The notes under the pieces are model-generated. The model saw nothing but the letters and a program-made list of their open reading frames with translations. It was not told the DNA's origin and did no database searches. Shown in pieces: positions 26,011 to 34,271 of a stretch of DNA of 57,347 nt; within the stretch, counting starts at the first letter, position 1; every line of letters begins with the position of its first letter. The stretch covers positions 1 through 57,347 of the forward strand of contig CBFFYP010000017.1 in assembly GCA_965646165.1 (NCBI GenBank). The letters are read 5' to 3'. The stretch comes from MGBC114844 sp910585855. GTDB lineage: Bacteria; Bacillota; Clostridia; Lachnospirales; Lachnospiraceae. A program made the translations under genes and the position numbers.

Positions 26011-27816
26011 ATGGCAAAGCAATTATTAAAACGCAGTGAGGCTGCTGTGGAAGATACGTGGGATTTATCAAGTCTTTTTAAAAGTGATGAGGATTGGCAG
26101 ACGGAGTTTGTGTGTTTATCGAAGGATATTGATAGGTTGAAAGATTATCAGGGACATTTGGTGGATTCGGCGGATGTTCTTTTAGAGGCGTTGGAATATA
26201 ATGCGAATTCAACTCGGAGATTGGAGCGTCTGTTTGTTTATGCACAGCAAAAGTTGGATACGGATACAACGGATTCTGTGTATCAGATGATGTATGGGAA
26301 GGTACAAAATTTGGATTTTAGGCTGACAAGTATTTCTTCTTTTTTAAAGCCGGAGATTTTGGCGATTTCGCCGGAAGTGCTTGCACAGTATATGGAGTCA
26401 GAGAAAGGGCTTGGGGAATATGAGCAGTATTTGAAAAATATTACCAGAGGACGGGAACATACTCTTTCGGCGGAATTGGAGGAGGTGTTGTCAAAAACGG
26501 AAGAGTTTTCGACTGGGGCTTCAGAAATATTTACCATGTTTCAAAATGCGGATATTAAGTTTGGAACAGTGACAGATGAAGAAGGAGAGGAGGTAGAACT
26601 GACAAACGGGCGTTATATTGGTCTGTTGGAAAGTACAAATCGTGCTGTGCGAAAACAGGCTTTTGAGAGATTGTATGCTGGTTATCAAAGTTTTGAAAAT
26701 ACGTTGGCAGCGATTTACCAGACTAATGTAAAGGCGACTTGTTTTTATGCAAAGTTGAGGAAATATGCTTCTTCGAAAGAGGCTTCTTTGGTTTATAATA
26801 GTATTCCGGTAAAAGTTTATGATAATTTAATTGCTGTGGTTCATAAAAACCTGTCTTTGATGCATCGCTATGCTGCTGTGCGAAAAAAACTTCTTGGGGT
26901 GGAAGAACTTCATATGTATGATTTGTATACACCGATTGTTGCAAATCAAAATCGAAAGATTTCTTTTGAGGAGGCAAAACAGATTGTTTTAGAGGGGTTA
27001 AAACCAATGGGAGAGGAGTATCTTTCTATTTTGCAGGAAGGATTTTCGAATCGTTGGATAGATGTATATGAAAATCAGGGGAAACGAAGCGGGGCTTATT
27101 CATTTGGAAGTTATGACAGTAACCCTTATGTATTGTTAAATTATAATGGGTCTTTAAAAGATGTGTTTACACTAGCACATGAAATGGGACATTCGATTCA
27201 TTCTTATTATTCTAGAAAGAATCAAAATTATGTCAATTCTCATTATCGGCTTTTTGTGGCAGAAGTGGCTTCTATTTGTAATGAATCGCTGTTGATACAG
27301 GATCTGTTAAAAAAGTGTATTGATAGACAGGAACGAGCCTATCTGATTAATTATTTTATGGAACAGTTTCGTGCAACGATGTTTCGTCAGACAATGTTTG
27401 CGGAATTTGAGGAAATGGCACATCAGATGGCAGAAAAGGGAGAAGTATTAAATGCAGAAAGACTGAAAGAAATTTATCATAGACTGAATCAGGAGTATTT
27501 TGGAGATGCGGTAGTGATAGATTCGGAAATTGATATGGAATGGGCTAGAATACCGCATTTTTATACTGATTTTTATGTTTATCAATATGCTACGGGATTT
27601 TCTGCTGCGATTGCACTTTCGAAACGGATTTTGGAATTGGGAGAAACGGCTGTGGAGGACTATAAGAAGTTTTTAAAAGGAGGATGCTCGGCAGATCCGA
27701 TTGATCTTCTTTTGGCGGCAGGAGTAGATATGACATCCGCAGAACCGATAGAGGCAGCTATGCAGGTATTTCAGAATCTTTTGGATGAATTTGAAGAGCT
27801 GATGGAGGAGAAATGA
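26011..27816 (+). CDS. pepF: Oligoendopeptidase F (M3 family)
   Basis: A cytosolic zinc metallopeptidase that cleaves medium-length peptides. The 601-residue product has the HExxH motif at H390 (LAHEMGHSIHSYYS), the downstream glutamate region FVAEVASICNE, and the M3B C-terminal domain with YQYATGFSAAIALSKRI. The length is typical of PepF. Its stop overlaps the start of the next gene (ATGA), so the two are translationally coupled. Confidence 0.95.
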   Translation: MAKQLLKRSEAAVEDTWDLSSLFKSDEDWQTEFVCLSKDIDRLKDYQGHLVDSADVLLEALEYNANSTRRLERLFVYAQQKLDTDTTDSVYQMMYGKVQNLDFRLTSISSFLKPEILAISPEVLAQYMESEKGLGEYEQYLKNITRGREHTLSAELEEVLSKTEEFSTGASEIFTMFQNADIKFGTVTDEEGEEVELTNGRYIGLLESTNRAVRKQAFERLYAGYQSFENTLAAIYQTNVKATCFYAKLRKYASSKEASLVYNSIPVKVYDNLIAVVHKNLSLMHRYAAVRKKLLGVEELHMYDLYTPIVANQNRKISFEEAKQIVLEGLKPMGEEYLSILQEGFSNRWIDVYENQGKRSGAYSFGSYDSNPYVLLNYNGSLKDVFTLAHEMGHSIHSYYSRKNQNYVNSHYRLFVAEVASICNESLLIQDLLKKCIDRQERAYLINYFMEQFRATMFRQTMFAEFEEMAHQMAEKGEVLNAERLKEIYHRLNQEYFGDAVVIDSEIDMEWARIPHFYTDFYVYQYATGFSAAIALSKRILELGETAVEDYKKFLKGGCSADPIDLLLAAGVDMTSAEPIEAAMQVFQNLLDEFEELMEEK

Positions 27817-29336
27817 TGAAAGAGGCGGTGACGATACAGCCAGACGGAAGGAATTTATTAGAGATTCTTACAGGGCAGTTCTATGAACTGCCTTCTTTTT
27901 GTGCAGGGAGGGGAACTTGTAAAAAATGTAAGGTACGAATAAAAGAAGAAGGAAAAGAAGAAGAGGTGGTACTTGCCTGCCAATATATTCCTCTTCGGAC
28001 ATGTCAGGTAGAATTTTTGCAGCAGGAGGGTGAATTTTGGATTGAAACCGATATACAGAAGGAAGAAAATAAAAAAGAAAAAGAGTTTATAAAAAAAGAT
28101 CAGGAGGAAACAGAAGAAAGCAAAAATTTTCAAATAGCAGTGGATATCGGAACAACTACGCTTGCTCTGCTGCTTTTTAACAGACAGGGCAAGGTACTTT
28201 CTAGCTGGACAAAATTAAATCCGCAGCGCAGATATGGAGCGGATGTAATTTCTAGAATTGAAAAAGCCAATAATGGACAAAGAGAAGAACTTACTGATTG
28301 TATTCGGGAGGAAATTTTTGTAGGGTTAAAGAGTTTGTGCAGCAAAGAAGAAAGAAAGGTTTTTAGAGTAGTGATTGCAGGAAATACAACGATGCAGCAT
28401 TTATTTGCCGGATATTCGGTAGAGGGGTTAGGGGAATATCCGTTTACGGTGGTTCGAAAAGATTTGGTCAAAGGAAAATTGAAAGAATTTTATCCGATAC
28501 TGCCGAAAGAACTTTTTTCTGCCGAATATGTTTTTATGCCCTGTATCAGTGCTTTTGTGGGCGGAGATATTATGGCGGGTATGTTGGAAGCAGAGCGGCA
28601 GCAGGAAAAGAGAAGGAAAAAGAATTTGCCGGAAAGCTGGCTTATGCTGGATATTGGAACAAATGGGGAAATGGTATTGTATCATGGAGGAATTTATTAT
28701 ACGGCGTCTGCTGCCGCAGGCCCTGTATTTGAGGGAGGGAATATAAGCTGCGGGATCGGAAGTGTAACAGGGGCAATCGATCATATATGGGAAGAAAACG
28801 GAGAATTGATCTATAGTACGATTGGGGGGCAGATCCCGGTTGGTATCTGTGGTACGGGTTTGATTGAAAGTATGGCGGTTTTGCGAAAAACAGGGATTTT
28901 AGAGCGGGACGGACTTTTAAAAGGATATGAAAAGAGCGGGTATCTGCTGGCAAGAGGAGCGGATGGAGATGAAATTCGAATTACGCAGGAGGATATACGG
29001 CAGTTTCAGCTTGCTAAGGCAGCCATTCGTTCCGGTATAGAAATTCTTTGCAAAGCGGCAGATATTACGGTACAGAAGTTGGATCAAGTTTATCTGGCAG
29101 GTGGATTTGGGACAAAGCTGGATATAAAAAAGAGCTGTGAGGTAGGACTGCTTCCTTGGATTCCGAAAAGCAGATATTGTGTGCTGGGGAATACGTCTTT
29201 AAGCGGGTGTTGCCGGTATGGGACAGAGGAAGATGCAGAAGAGATATTAAAAAGGATGCAGCGGTCTAGTAGGGAGATTACACTTGCATTGGAGGGGGAA
29301 TTTCAGAAACAGTATCTGGAATATATGTACTTTTGA
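27813..29336 (+). CDS. ASKHA-domain (DUF4445) protein with N-terminal 2Fe-2S ferredoxin domain
   Basis: A 507-residue protein of the RACE/RamA-like group, which reductively reactivate corrinoid-dependent methyltransferases in characterised members. The N-terminal domain has a plant-type 2Fe-2S pattern: C30-x5-C36-x2-C39 and C56. An E/K-rich linker (residues 85-110) follows, then the ASKHA ATPase-like fold with AVDIGTTTLALLL, AGNTTMQHLFAG, MLDIGTNGEMVL, GICGTGLIES and YLAGGFGTKLD. No methyltransferase or corrinoid protein is nearby; it is coupled to pepF instead. The partner is unknown. Confidence 0.87.
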   Translation: MMKEAVTIQPDGRNLLEILTGQFYELPSFCAGRGTCKKCKVRIKEEGKEEEVVLACQYIPLRTCQVEFLQQEGEFWIETDIQKEENKKEKEFIKKDQEETEESKNFQIAVDIGTTTLALLLFNRQGKVLSSWTKLNPQRRYGADVISRIEKANNGQREELTDCIREEIFVGLKSLCSKEERKVFRVVIAGNTTMQHLFAGYSVEGLGEYPFTVVRKDLVKGKLKEFYPILPKELFSAEYVFMPCISAFVGGDIMAGMLEAERQQEKRRKKNLPESWLMLDIGTNGEMVLYHGGIYYTASAAAGPVFEGGNISCGIGSVTGAIDHIWEENGELIYSTIGGQIPVGICGTGLIESMAVLRKTGILERDGLLKGYEKSGYLLARGADGDEIRITQEDIRQFQLAKAAIRSGIEILCKAADITVQKLDQVYLAGGFGTKLDIKKSCEVGLLPWIPKSRYCVLGNTSLSGCCRYGTEEDAEEILKRMQRSSREITLALEGEFQKQYLEYMYF

Positions 29337-29386
29337 ATTGTGATATGTTTAATTTTTTGGAATTGGAGAATGGGGGAAGGAGGTTA

Positions 29387-29922
29387 GAGGACGCCAGAGG
29401 ACACCAGATTCGAAAACGGTGGGCAGCCTGCTGTTCCGGTTTCCAAAAAGTAAGAAGTTCTAAGACTTCTGCTTTTTCCTTTCTCCAACCAGACAGACCG
29501 GGGCGCAATTCGCCCTCACAACAGCCGAAATGTAACTGGTATAAGGAAGGTTTTTCTCAGCTATAAGACCATCCTTTCTTATTATCCGGGCTAAACACGC
29601 CCCTTTTTTTTCACACCCTGCATAGAAGCAGGATGTGAAAAAAATCTTAGGTTTTCGAGCAGAAGTCCAAGAACGTCTAACTTTTTTCCAAAGTCGCTGC
29701 AGGCTGCCCACCGTTTTCGAATCTGGCTGTTTCTTGACACCGAAACAAAAGAGAATCAACAGCGAGAGGCGGTTCGACCGATTGGATGAACTGAAATCAG
29801 AAGCCCTAGACTTTCTTACCGTTTGGAGCGGAGCAGGCAAAGAACAGGAGCAAACTGCTTCTGGTGTTCGGTGAAAGCCAAAGTCAAACCTTTATGGCAA
29901 CATTCTATCTACAAAAGTCTAA
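29387..29922. mobile_element. Family A composite element with internally deleted A2 half
   Basis: Starts GAGGACGCC about 50 nt after the previous gene. The reversed A1 half is intact (hairpin 29610-29639). The linker is reduced to AGAATC, followed by an A2 half that keeps its outer and inner stem regions but has lost the core (about 29753-29870). The tail ACATTCTATCTACAAAAG (from 29900) matches the terminal repeat of the full-length copy. The deletion joins two GGTTYG sequences, consistent with recombination. A degenerate tnpA follows at once. Confidence 0.85.
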
Positions 29923-29945
29923 TCAAGAAAATGTGTACAAAACGC

Positions 29946-29975
29946 TTGACAACATACAATATGGTGTATTATAAT
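29946..29975 (+). promoter_or_regulatory. Promoter of the TnpA gene
   Basis: TTGACA (29946-29951), an 18-base spacer and TATAAT (29970-29975). The ATG at 29982 lies 7 nt after the -10 box, so the transcript would be leaderless. Confidence 0.7.
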
Positions 29976-29981
29976 ATATAC

Positions 29982-30383
29982 ATGGAAAATAATTATAGAC
30001 ATACAAATACAACTGTATCTTTGATAAATTATCATTTTGTGTTTTGTCCGAGATACCGACGTAAAATTTTTCTGATACCAAATGTGGAAAGACGTTTTAA
30101 GGAACTGGTCAAAATGAAATGTAAGGAGTTAGAAATTGAAATAATCGCAATAGAATGTGAGAAAGACCATTCTTATATGTTCTTAAATTGCCTTCCTGCA
30201 TTAAGTCCAGCCGATATTATGCAGCAAATAAAAGGATACACAAGTAAAATTCTAAGAGAAGAATTTGTTGAATTATCGAAAATGCCTAGTCTATGGACAA
30301 GAAGTTATTTTGTTTCCACAGCAGGAACTGTATGTAGTGAAACCATTAAAAAGTATGTGGAAAATCAAAAGAAAAGATATTGA
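29982..30383 (+). CDS. tnpA: IS200/IS605-type Y1 transposase TnpA, HUH motif altered
   Basis: A 133-residue HUH-superfamily Y1 transposase, the class that moves single-stranded DNA by recognising terminal hairpins. Family features are YHFVFCPRYRRKIF at the N-terminus, the SPADIMQQIKG helix, SYFVSTAG, and catalytic Y125 in KKYVENQ. The metal-binding HUH motif, usually HxH, reads H63-S-Y65 (codon TAT; one base from CAT for His), so catalysis is probably lost or altered. There is no ribosome binding site; ATG 29982 is close to the -10 box. The degenerate HUH and the lack of an intact TnpB nearby suggest a decaying element. Confidence 0.85.
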   Translation: MENNYRHTNTTVSLINYHFVFCPRYRRKIFLIPNVERRFKELVKMKCKELEIEIIAIECEKDHSYMFLNCLPALSPADIMQQIKGYTSKILREEFVELSKMPSLWTRSYFVSTAGTVCSETIKKYVENQKKRY

Positions 30384-30439
30384 ATAGAGAATAGGATAGA
30401 GAAAGTGAGAGGAATCTTGTGACAAACTTTATTGTCTAG

Positions 30440-30610
30440 TTTCCATTAAAAACAGAAACGTATCAGGAAGATATTTTAAATAAGCGTTTTGAAATTGGTA
30501 GACAGACTTCTACTACTAATGAATACAAAGGTGTTCTTGGTAGTGAAAGTCTGAATGAAACAAATGAGTATTATATGCTTTCGAGTATATTTGGAAGTTT
30601 GTCTGGTTAG
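30440..30610 (+). pseudogene. Possible tnpB remnant after tnpA
   Basis: This frame begins FPLKTETYQEDILNKRFEIG, which looks like the N-terminus of IS200/IS605-family accessory proteins, then continues without recognisable domains to a stop at 30608-30610. A TAG sits just upstream in the same frame. The assignment relies on resemblance and position after tnpA. The rest of 30384-30705 shows nothing else I can name. Confidence 0.3.
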
Positions 30611-30705
30611 GAATCTAATGTGCTTTAGCCGTTGGAGTATCAGATGTTCGTAAAGAAAATGCTAAAATAAAAAATAGAAAGATCAGTATAAAGGGGTAAG
30701 AAAAA

Positions 30706-31470
30706 ATGAATCTGTATGAAGCAATTTCTGTACGAAAGTCAATTCGTAATTTTGAAAAACGAAAAATTGAGGAGGGATGGATCGAAAAGCTAAAACGTTT
30801 TGCAAAGGAATTGCAGTTAGTATTTTTGGATGTGCCTCATCAGATGGTGTTTCATTATGCAAAGGAGGATAGTCCGGTAAAAAAGGGAAAGTTTTGTGTG
30901 GATGCACCTTATTATATTAGCATTTTATCGGAGGATTCGAAGGAGGGGCAGATTAATGCCGGATTTTTGGCAGAACAGATAGTATTGTTTTTAATTTGTC
31001 ATGGAATTGCGACTTGTTATCAGGGAACGCTTCGTTTTTTTGATAAGAAGGGGGATGCCGGATTGAAGGAATTGCTGGTTATGGCAGTGGGATATCCGGG
31101 GTGTTATCTGTATCGTGAGGAGAATGGTGCGAAACGGATTCCTTTGGCAAAACAGTGTCATTTTAAAGAAGAGGCGGGAAAGCCTATAATGACAATTTTA
31201 AAAGCTGCGAATTTAGCACCTTCGGCTTTGAATCGGCAGCCTTGGCGGTTTGTTGTCTATGGAAACCGGATTCATATAATGACACGGGCGGATAATTTTT
31301 TTTCAAAGTGGTTTGGAATTAGAAATTTTGTCGATACAGGAATTGCATTAGCTCATATGGCGATTGCCGCAGATGAATTGTGGCTGGATGTGGAGTGGAA
31401 AGTGTTGGAGAATATTCAGAATCGAAAGTTAGGAAGAAACTGTTATACAATTACTATGATAATAGAATAA
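30706..31470 (+). CDS. Nitroreductase-family protein
   Basis: A 254-residue flavoprotein-like enzyme of the nitroreductase superfamily. The N-terminal MNLYEAISVRKSIRNFEKRK is the usual FMN-binding start (R-x-S/R-x-R). AANLAPSALNRQPWRFVVYG is the second FMN/substrate motif, displaced to the C-terminal half as in the TM1586-like subgroup. The C-terminal VDTGIALAHMAIAADEL forms the dimer interface in relatives. The substrate is not predictable. It lacks a strong promoter by eye and stands alone. Confidence 0.85.
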   Translation: MNLYEAISVRKSIRNFEKRKIEEGWIEKLKRFAKELQLVFLDVPHQMVFHYAKEDSPVKKGKFCVDAPYYISILSEDSKEGQINAGFLAEQIVLFLICHGIATCYQGTLRFFDKKGDAGLKELLVMAVGYPGCYLYREENGAKRIPLAKQCHFKEEAGKPIMTILKAANLAPSALNRQPWRFVVYGNRIHIMTRADNFFSKWFGIRNFVDTGIALAHMAIAADELWLDVEWKVLENIQNRKLGRNCYTITMIIE

Positions 31471-31519
31471 TTTTATTTGCTCTATAAATCTAGTTTTTTG
31501 TTACGGTTTGACTATGCAG

Positions 31520-31655
31520 AATTGACTGTGCAAATTGTACGTGGGAGCTTGCTCATTAAGGACAATTTGTACAGTCAATTTTATAGGGGGACGCTCGACA
31601 TTGAGTCATTTGCCAGTCGATTTGTAAATTGTTTATGATGTACATTCTGGCAAAT
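31520..31655. repeat. Two tandem long hairpins upstream of tRNA-Gly
   Basis: The first hairpin pairs AATTGACTGTGCAAATTGT (31520-31538) with ACAATTTGTACAGTCAATT (31562-31580), 18 of 19 positions plus one G-T, around a small GAGC/GCTC stem. The second pairs ATTTGCCAG (31608-31616) with CTGGCAAAT (31647-31655). Between them is GGGGGACGC, the same motif that begins families A and B. It may be a third, rarer repeat family; only one copy is in this window. Confidence 0.6.
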
Positions 31656-31721
31656 TATGAATGGCATGGCTGAACTCTAACCTTGGGGGAAATATGATGG
31701 AAAAAATTTAGAAAAATAGTG

Positions 31722-31750
31722 TTGACAAATAAATTGAATTATGATATGAT
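31722..31750 (+). promoter_or_regulatory. Promoter of tRNA-Gly (and possibly pyrC)
   Basis: TTGACA (31722-31727), a 17-base spacer and TATGAT (31745-31750), 20 nt before the tRNA. Confidence 0.85.
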
Positions 31751-31770
31751 ACTTTATGTCAGTAAGACAT

Positions 31771-31842
<72 letters not shown>

Positions 31843-31937
31843 TATTTTTTTGTTTTATTTTATCTGTTTTTATTCTTTTGGTTTCAGGATTGTTTTCTGG
31901 TTTTCCCTTTTATTTTTTGGAAAGAGAGGATATAAAT

Positions 31938-33233
31938 ATGCTTATAAAAGGAGCAATGATTCTTGATCCGGCAAATGAGCTGGAAGGGATAGGGGATATT
32001 TTAATTCGCAATGGCAGGATTGTAGATTGTTATCTTTATCAGGGATTGGATGAGGAGGAAAGGAAGAAAAGAGAGGAAGTACAAAGCGGAGAGGAAGTTT
32101 TGGAGGCTTTTGGCTGGTGTGCAGCTCCCGGGTTGATTGATGTGCATGTGCATTTTCGAGATCCGGGATTTACTTATAAGGAGGATATTGATACCGGGGC
32201 TGCAGCAGCGGCAAAAGGGGGTTTTACTACGGTTATTTGTATGGCAAATACAAAGCCGGTTGTAGATCAGGTGGAACGGCTGCAGTATGTTTTGGAAAAG
32301 GGAAAAAAGACGGGGATTTGTGTGCTGTCTTGTGCGGCTGTTTCGAAAAATTTTGAAGGGAAAGAATTGACAGATATGGCGGCTTTGAAGGCGGCTGGGG
32401 CGGTTGGATTTACGGATGACGGGATTCCTTTAAAGGATGGGGTTTTTGTTAGAAGGGCGATGCAGAAAGCTAGGGAACTTTCTATGCCGATTAGTTTTCA
32501 TGAGGAAGACCCAGTTTTTATACAAAATAATGGAATTAATCATGGAGAGGTGTCAGAACAGCTTGGAATCTATGGTTCTCCTGCACTTGCGGAGAACAGC
32601 TTGATTGCACGGGACTGTATGATTGCATTGGATACGAGGGCAACGGTGAGTATTCAGCATATTAGTTCTGCATATGGGGTAGAATTGGTTCGTTTTGCAA
32701 AAAGGCTTGGGGCAGATATATGGGCAGAGGCGACGCCACATCATTTTACTTTAACGGAGGAAGCGGTTTTAAAGTATGGTACGCTTGCTAAGATGAACCC
32801 TCCGCTTCGTACAGAGCAGGATCGGCTTGCTATTTTGGAGGGGTTGAAAGATGGGACGATTTCGATTATTGCTACCGACCATGCACCTCATAGCAGAGAA
32901 GAGAAAGAAAAGCCATTGACAGAAGCACCAAGCGGAATTATTGGGTTAGAAACTTCTTTGGCACTTGGAATTACTAATTTGGTAAAGACGGGTCAGTTGA
33001 CGATGGTGGAGTTGATTAAGAAGATGAGTGTAAATCCAGCAAAACTGTATCATTTAGAGAAGGGAACTTTGTCCGTTGGGGCAGATGCGGATGTGGTTTT
33101 ATTTGCACCAGATGAAAAATGGGTGGTGTCGGAGTATGCTTCTAAATCTTGTAATTCTCCTTTTACCGGGTGGACATTGACTGGGAAGGTAAAGCGGACA
33201 ATTTGCGGGGGGAGGATCGTTTATTGCGATTGA
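31938..33233 (+). CDS. pyrC: Dihydroorotase
   Basis: Dihydroorotase closes carbamoyl-aspartate to dihydroorotate in pyrimidine synthesis. The 431-residue class I enzyme has the metal ligands DVHVHFRDPG near residue 64, the metal-binding histidines in SIQHISS and ATPHH, and the catalytic aspartate in IATDHAPHS. ATG 31938 follows AGAGAGGA; the open frame extending upstream through the tRNA is not coding. It lies 95 nt after tRNA-Gly with no promoter visible between them, so it may depend on read-through from the tRNA promoter. Other pyr genes are not adjacent. Confidence 0.95.
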   Translation: MLIKGAMILDPANELEGIGDILIRNGRIVDCYLYQGLDEEERKKREEVQSGEEVLEAFGWCAAPGLIDVHVHFRDPGFTYKEDIDTGAAAAAKGGFTTVICMANTKPVVDQVERLQYVLEKGKKTGICVLSCAAVSKNFEGKELTDMAALKAAGAVGFTDDGIPLKDGVFVRRAMQKARELSMPISFHEEDPVFIQNNGINHGEVSEQLGIYGSPALAENSLIARDCMIALDTRATVSIQHISSAYGVELVRFAKRLGADIWAEATPHHFTLTEEAVLKYGTLAKMNPPLRTEQDRLAILEGLKDGTISIIATDHAPHSREEKEKPLTEAPSGIIGLETSLALGITNLVKTGQLTMVELIKKMSVNPAKLYHLEKGTLSVGADADVVLFAPDEKWVVSEYASKSCNSPFTGWTLTGKVKRTICGGRIVYCD

Positions 33234-33263
33234 GTGGATGGGAGAGGAAAAAATAAGAAAAAG

Positions 33264-33303
33264 AAATCGCTGCAGAGAATGATATTTTGTGTAGCGGTTT
33301 TTT
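33264..33303 (+). terminator. Rho-independent terminator of pyrC
   Basis: AAATCGCTGCA pairs with TGTAGCGGTTT around a loop of about 15 nt, followed by a T run. Confidence 0.8.
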
Positions 33304-33360
33304 ATGTATATGGGAACTTATAGGAAGATTGTTAGCAAAGTTGTTGAGTGTTTGGTGTAA

Positions 33361-33552
33361 CTTGAAGGGGGACGCTGAAATCAAAAGGAAGGTCTGCGAA
33401 GGTTCATTATTTCCCGCTGGCACTTAGGCACTGTATTTTAGTGCCTTATGTGTCCGCTACGAGGAAATACTAAGCGCAAGTGGGCTTGAAGTGGACTTTC
33501 CTTCCCATTTTGGCGTCCTCTTCAAGAAACCTAAAATCTTTATTATAAGAAT
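33361..33552 (-). repeat. Family B element, reverse orientation
   Basis: It is bounded by CTTGAAGGGGGACGC and GGCGTCCTCTTCAAG, which are complementary with one unpaired position. The core is the reverse of the others: the inner stem in sense orientation is GGCACT/AGTGCC, a third covarying version. The right flank CTAAAATCTTTATTATA also follows the remnant at 50802-50875, so the repeat may extend to about 33552. Confidence 0.85.
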
Positions 33553-33589
33553 TTTTAACGAGTAGGGGAAAATTTTTCTTCTACTTAAT

Positions 33590-33745
33590 TTATTGCTGGA
33601 TTTTTTTAATTTGTTGTTTGATAAATTCCGTCCAAGAAATATCATTTGTGTTTTTATATCTGGAATAGGAAAAGTCGGTATTTGGATATTTGATGTCTTT
33701 CATATCATCTAAAATTGTTTTAGCGATTGCTTCACCTAGCTTAAT
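33590..33745 (-). CDS. Small protein, possible ATT start or start-codon loss
   Basis: A 51-codon frame reading KLGEAIAKTILDDMKDI and so on, ending WTEFIKQQIKKIQQ, looks coding in composition. It has a promoter on the minus strand (33782-33810) and AAAAAAGGAG 7 nt before the codon ATT, where ATG would be expected. No in-frame ATG, GTG or TTG lies closer to the ribosome site; the next ATG would give 37 residues. I do not recognise the family; size and composition would fit an antitoxin-like or regulatory peptide. Confidence 0.45.
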   Translation of the reverse strand: MKLGEAIAKTILDDMKDIKYPNTDFSYSRYKNTNDISWTEFIKQQIKKIQQ

Positions 33746-33781
33746 TCGATATCTCCTTTTTTGTCTGAGTTTGATAAATCT

Positions 33782-33810
33782 ATTATAACATATAGAAATT
33801 TTATCATCAA
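33782..33810 (-). promoter_or_regulatory. Promoter of the small minus-strand gene
   Basis: On the minus strand TTGATG (33810-33805), a 17-base spacer and TATAAT (33787-33782), about 37 nt before the ATT codon. Confidence 0.6.
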
Positions 33811-33821
33811 TTTTTGAAGAT

Positions 33822-33850
33822 TTGGGAATGAAAGTACTTACAATTATAAA
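33822..33850 (+). promoter_or_regulatory. Upstream promoter-like site with LacI/CcpA-type operator
   Basis: ATGAAAGTACTTACAA (33828-33843) resembles the operator of the two giant pectinase genes and lies between TTGGGA (33822-33827) and TATAAA (33845-33850), 17 bases apart. It may be an extra promoter for the gene at 34272. No gene lies in the 33851-34025 A/T-rich stretch. Confidence 0.4.
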
Positions 33851-34025
33851 AATATGATAAAATATGGAGATAAGAAGTTAATTTAAGAAAAAATATATTG
33901 TTTATAAAAAATATTTATTATAAATGGAGAAAAAGAAAAAATTTTTATTGATAAAAATTGTATAGAAATAGATATAAAAATAATTGTATTTTATAAAATA
34001 TAAACAAAAAGAGAAAATAATATTC

Positions 34026-34054
34026 TTGATGAAAGCACTTACATATGCTATAAT
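34026..34054 (+). promoter_or_regulatory. Promoter with LacI/CcpA-type operator of the first pectinase gene
   Basis: TTGATG (34026-34031), a 17-base spacer and TATAAT (34049-34054). ATGAAAGCACTTACAT (34029-34044) fills the spacer and differs from the cre consensus WTGNAANCGNWNNCAW at one base. A repressor bound here would block RNA polymerase. The transcript would have a leader of about 210 nt. Confidence 0.65.
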
Positions 34055-34271
34055 ATGGAAATATAGAATTAGGAAAAATTCTGCGTATTAAAAATTGTGT
34101 AAAGAATAGTTGGAAATAAAAGAAAAATTGGAAACAGAAAGGGAGGCTAGAAAAATAAGTCAGAGGCAGTTTTTAAGGATGTAGATTTTTCAATAGATAA
34201 GATTTTTTGTTAAAGTAAGTATTTTTAGAATTATAACGAGAAGTATATTTTAAAGAAAAGGAGGAGTGGGA

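Noticed and set aside
29823..29981. Longer N-terminus of TnpA
   Set aside because: It is encoded by the family A tail and the promoter; homology starts at about 29982.
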